Assembly (NCBI RefSeq): GCF_933509905.1
Contig: NZ_OW150024.1
Span: forward strand, 372,001 to 436,000
DNA: 64,000 nucleotides
Reading direction: 5' to 3'
Source: Trichlorobacter ammonificans
GTDB lineage: Bacteria; Desulfobacterota; Desulfuromonadia; Geobacterales; Pseudopelobacteraceae
The notes beneath the pieces were generated by a model. That model saw nothing but the letters and a program-made list of their open reading frames with translations, was not told the origin of the DNA and searched no databases. Each line of letters begins with the position of its first letter. The first letter of the stretch is position 1. The position numbers were made by a program, and so were the translations under genes. Shown here one piece after another: positions 62,316-64,000 of this stretch.

Positions 62316-64000
62316 TCCTCGCCGACCTCTCCATCAAACGTCCGATCTTCGCCACGGTGGTGATGCTGGCCCTGGTGGCCCTGGGGCTCTTTTCCTACCG
62401 CCGCCTGTCCGTGGAGATGTTTCCCAACGTGGAAATCCCGGTGATCTCCATTGTCACCAAATACCCCGGCGCTTCGCCGGAGACCGTGGAGCGGGAGGTC
62501 TCCAAGCGGATCGAGGAGGCGGTGAACCAGGTGGCCGGGGTGAAGCACGTGCTCTCCTATTCCCGGGAGTCGGTTTCCACCGTGGTGGTGGAGTTCCGGC
62601 TGGAGGAGCGGATCAACGAAGTCTCCCAGGAGGCCCGGGCCAAGATCAGTTCCATCCGGGGGCAGCTTCCCAAGGAGGTGGAGGAACCGATCATCCAGAA
62701 GCTGGATTTCAACGCCATGCCGGTGGCGGCGGTGGCGGTGCAGTCCTCCACCCTCTCCCAGCGGGACCTGACCACTCTGGTGGACAAGAAGATCCGGAAG
62801 CGGTTCGAGAGCGTGGCCGGGGTCGGCAAGGTGGACTTGGTGGGCGGAGCCAAGCGGGAGGTGAACGTTCGGGTCGATCCGGTGCGGCTGGAGGCGCTGG
62901 GACTGGGCATGAACGACCTGGTCGCCGGCCTGCAGAGCGAAAACGTCAACACCCCCCTGGGGCGGATCACCAGGGGGGGCACGGAATACCCGCTGCGGAT
63001 CGAGGGGAAGCCGGACCGGGCCGAGGAGTACCGCCGGATGGCAATTGTCGGAACCAACGGCCGGCCGGTACGGCTGGGGGAGGTGGCCGAGGTCACCGAC
63101 GGCGTGGAGGAACAGCGGAAACTGGCTCTGGTGGGCGGCCAGCCGGCCATCGGCCTGGATGTTTACAAGCAGTCCGGCGTCAATCAGGTGCAGGTGGTTG
63201 ATAACGTCAAGACGGTGATAGCCGCCCTGCAGCGTGATCTGCCCCAGGGGGTGACGGTACAGCTCGTGCGGGATGCCTCCATCATGACCCGCCAATCCCT
63301 GGCCGATGTGGAGGAGACCCTGATCATCGGCGGCATCCTGACGGTGCTGATCGTGTTCCTGTTCATCAACTCCTGGCGCTCCACGGTGATCACCGGCGTG
63401 ACCCTGCCGATCTCGGTCATCTCCTCCTTCATCGTCATGAACGCCATGGGCATGACCCTGAACGTCATGACCCTGATGGCGCTCTCCCTGGCCATCGGGC
63501 TTCTGATCGACGACGCCATCGTGGTGCGGGAGAACATCGTCCGCCACCTGGAGATGGGCAAGGATCATATGGAGGCCTCCCGGTTCGGCACCGCCGAGAT
63601 CGGTCTGGCGGTCTTTGCCACCACCATGTCGATCCTGGCGGTGTTCGTGCCGGTGGCCTACATGCGGGGCATTGTCGGAAAATTCTTCTTCCCCTTCGGC
63701 ATCACCGTCTCCTTTGCGGTGCTGGTGTCGCTGTTCGTCTCCTTTACCCTGGACCCGATGCTCTCCTCCCGCTGGCACGATCCCTCCATCCATATGCGAG
63801 GCAAACGGACCGGCATCGCCCGCTGGCTGGAGCGGTTCAACGACTGGTTCGACGCCGCCGCCGACCGCTACCGCACACTGATCGCCTGGGCCCTGGCCCA
63901 TCGCCGCGCCGTGGTGGTCAGCGCCGGCATCGCTTTTGTCGTCGGCATCGGGGTGATGGGCACCCTGGAGTCCTCCTTCATGTCCACCGAGGACAAGAGC
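62312..64000 (+). CDS. RND (HAE1/AcrB-like) efflux pump, 5' part (cut by window end)
   Basis: Read from a GTG at 62312 overlapping the adaptor stop; the first 563 codons are in the window and open to the end. The first membrane helix follows 'LSIKRPIFATVVML', then the porter domain ('FPNVEIPVISIVTKYPGASPE'). The TM4 proton-relay pair is intact ('IDDAIVVRENI'). It exports drugs, solvents or metals in exchange for protons; the substrate cannot be told. Confidence 0.9.
   Translation, partial: MILADLSIKRPIFATVVMLALVALGLFSYRRLSVEMFPNVEIPVISIVTKYPGASPETVEREVSKRIEEAVNQVAGVKHVLSYSRESVSTVVVEFRLEERINEVSQEARAKISSIRGQLPKEVEEPIIQKLDFNAMPVAAVAVQSSTLSQRDLTTLVDKKIRKRFESVAGVGKVDLVGGAKREVNVRVDPVRLEALGLGMNDLVAGLQSENVNTPLGRITRGGTEYPLRIEGKPDRAEEYRRMAIVGTNGRPVRLGEVAEVTDGVEEQRKLALVGGQPAIGLDVYKQSGVNQVQVVDNVKTVIAALQRDLPQGVTVQLVRDASIMTRQSLADVEETLIIGGILTVLIVFLFINSWRSTVITGVTLPISVISSFIVMNAMGMTLNVMTLMALSLAIGLLIDDAIVVRENIVRHLEMGKDHMEASRFGTAEIGLAVFATTMSILAVFVPVAYMRGIVGKFFFPFGITVSFAVLVSLFVSFTLDPMLSSRWHDPSIHMRGKRTGIARWLERFNDWFDAAADRYRTLIAWALAHRRAVVVSAGIAFVVGIGVMGTLESSFMSTEDKS

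Noticed and set aside
61691-63901. 736-codon open frame opposite the RND genes
   Set aside because: Antisense shadow of adaptor and pump; His/Gly-rich translation without domains.

Overview
The window looks like a chromosome segment from the Geobacterales (Geobacter and relatives, Desulfuromonadia). Supporting traits are a ten-haem OmcA/MtrC-type outer-surface cytochrome, futalosine-route menaquinone genes (mqnD, mqnE), cobalamin genes, many two-component systems with sigma-54 activators, and two paired peptide / radical-SAM loci of a type I associate with Geobacter. No species is claimed. Most of the window is GC-rich; the DarT-type operon (about 0.5-4.4 kb) and the insertion-sequence region (22.5-25.6 kb) are visibly more AT-rich and look acquired.

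Layout. 1-404: 3' end of RNase J. 488-4345 (minus): overlapping operon of a UvrD-like helicase, a DarT-like ADP-ribosyltransferase and an ADP-ribosylglycohydrolase fused to a VOC domain, probably a DNA ADP-ribosylation conflict system. 4456-7103 (minus): cbiET and cbiL, then a HEPN/nucleotidyltransferase pair coupled by overlapping start and stop codons. 7218-13448 and 13797-21126: two paralogous loci, each with a radical-SAM/SPASM maturase and a tiny Cys-Cys precursor peptide (minus), divergent from a TonB-dependent receptor, a PF04392-type periplasmic binding protein and a membrane histidine kinase (plus). The second locus also has a sigma-54 response regulator, two good sigma-54 promoters and a family of upstream repeats. 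Neither peptide is in a long open frame; both were found by reading between the maturase and receptor genes.

21.4-25.8 kb: an orphan receiver, a LysM/M15 peptidase, a gene split by an intact IS481-type element, an IS30 relic and the 3' stump of a DUF3732 gene. 25.8-31.3 kb: D-2-hydroxyacid dehydrogenase, mqnD, a frameshifted zinc-cluster gene, an MsrP-like molybdoenzyme, a TerC-like protein, queF and a MaoC hydratase, with two copies of a palindromic repeat. 31.3-36.5 kb (minus): glycosyltransferases, a large YfhO-like membrane protein and a tRNA methyltransferase. 36.5-39.4 kb: zinc-ribbon protein, chemoreceptor, cobalamin adenosyltransferase.

39.6-47 kb: a sensor kinase, a receiver and a sigma-54 activator, followed by a consensus sigma-54 promoter with paired upstream repeats and a long structured leader in front of the decahaem cytochrome. 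This reads as a dedicated regulatory circuit for extracellular electron transfer. 47-64 kb: YtxH protein, flavin oxidoreductase, mqnE, CoA-binding protein, MlaD-like protein, an M16 protease pair, FlgM-like protein, two parvulin lipoproteins, a double-receiver-like protein, TPR protein, MltD-like transglycosylase, Rmd1/YagE-family protein, and an RND efflux pair cut by the window end.
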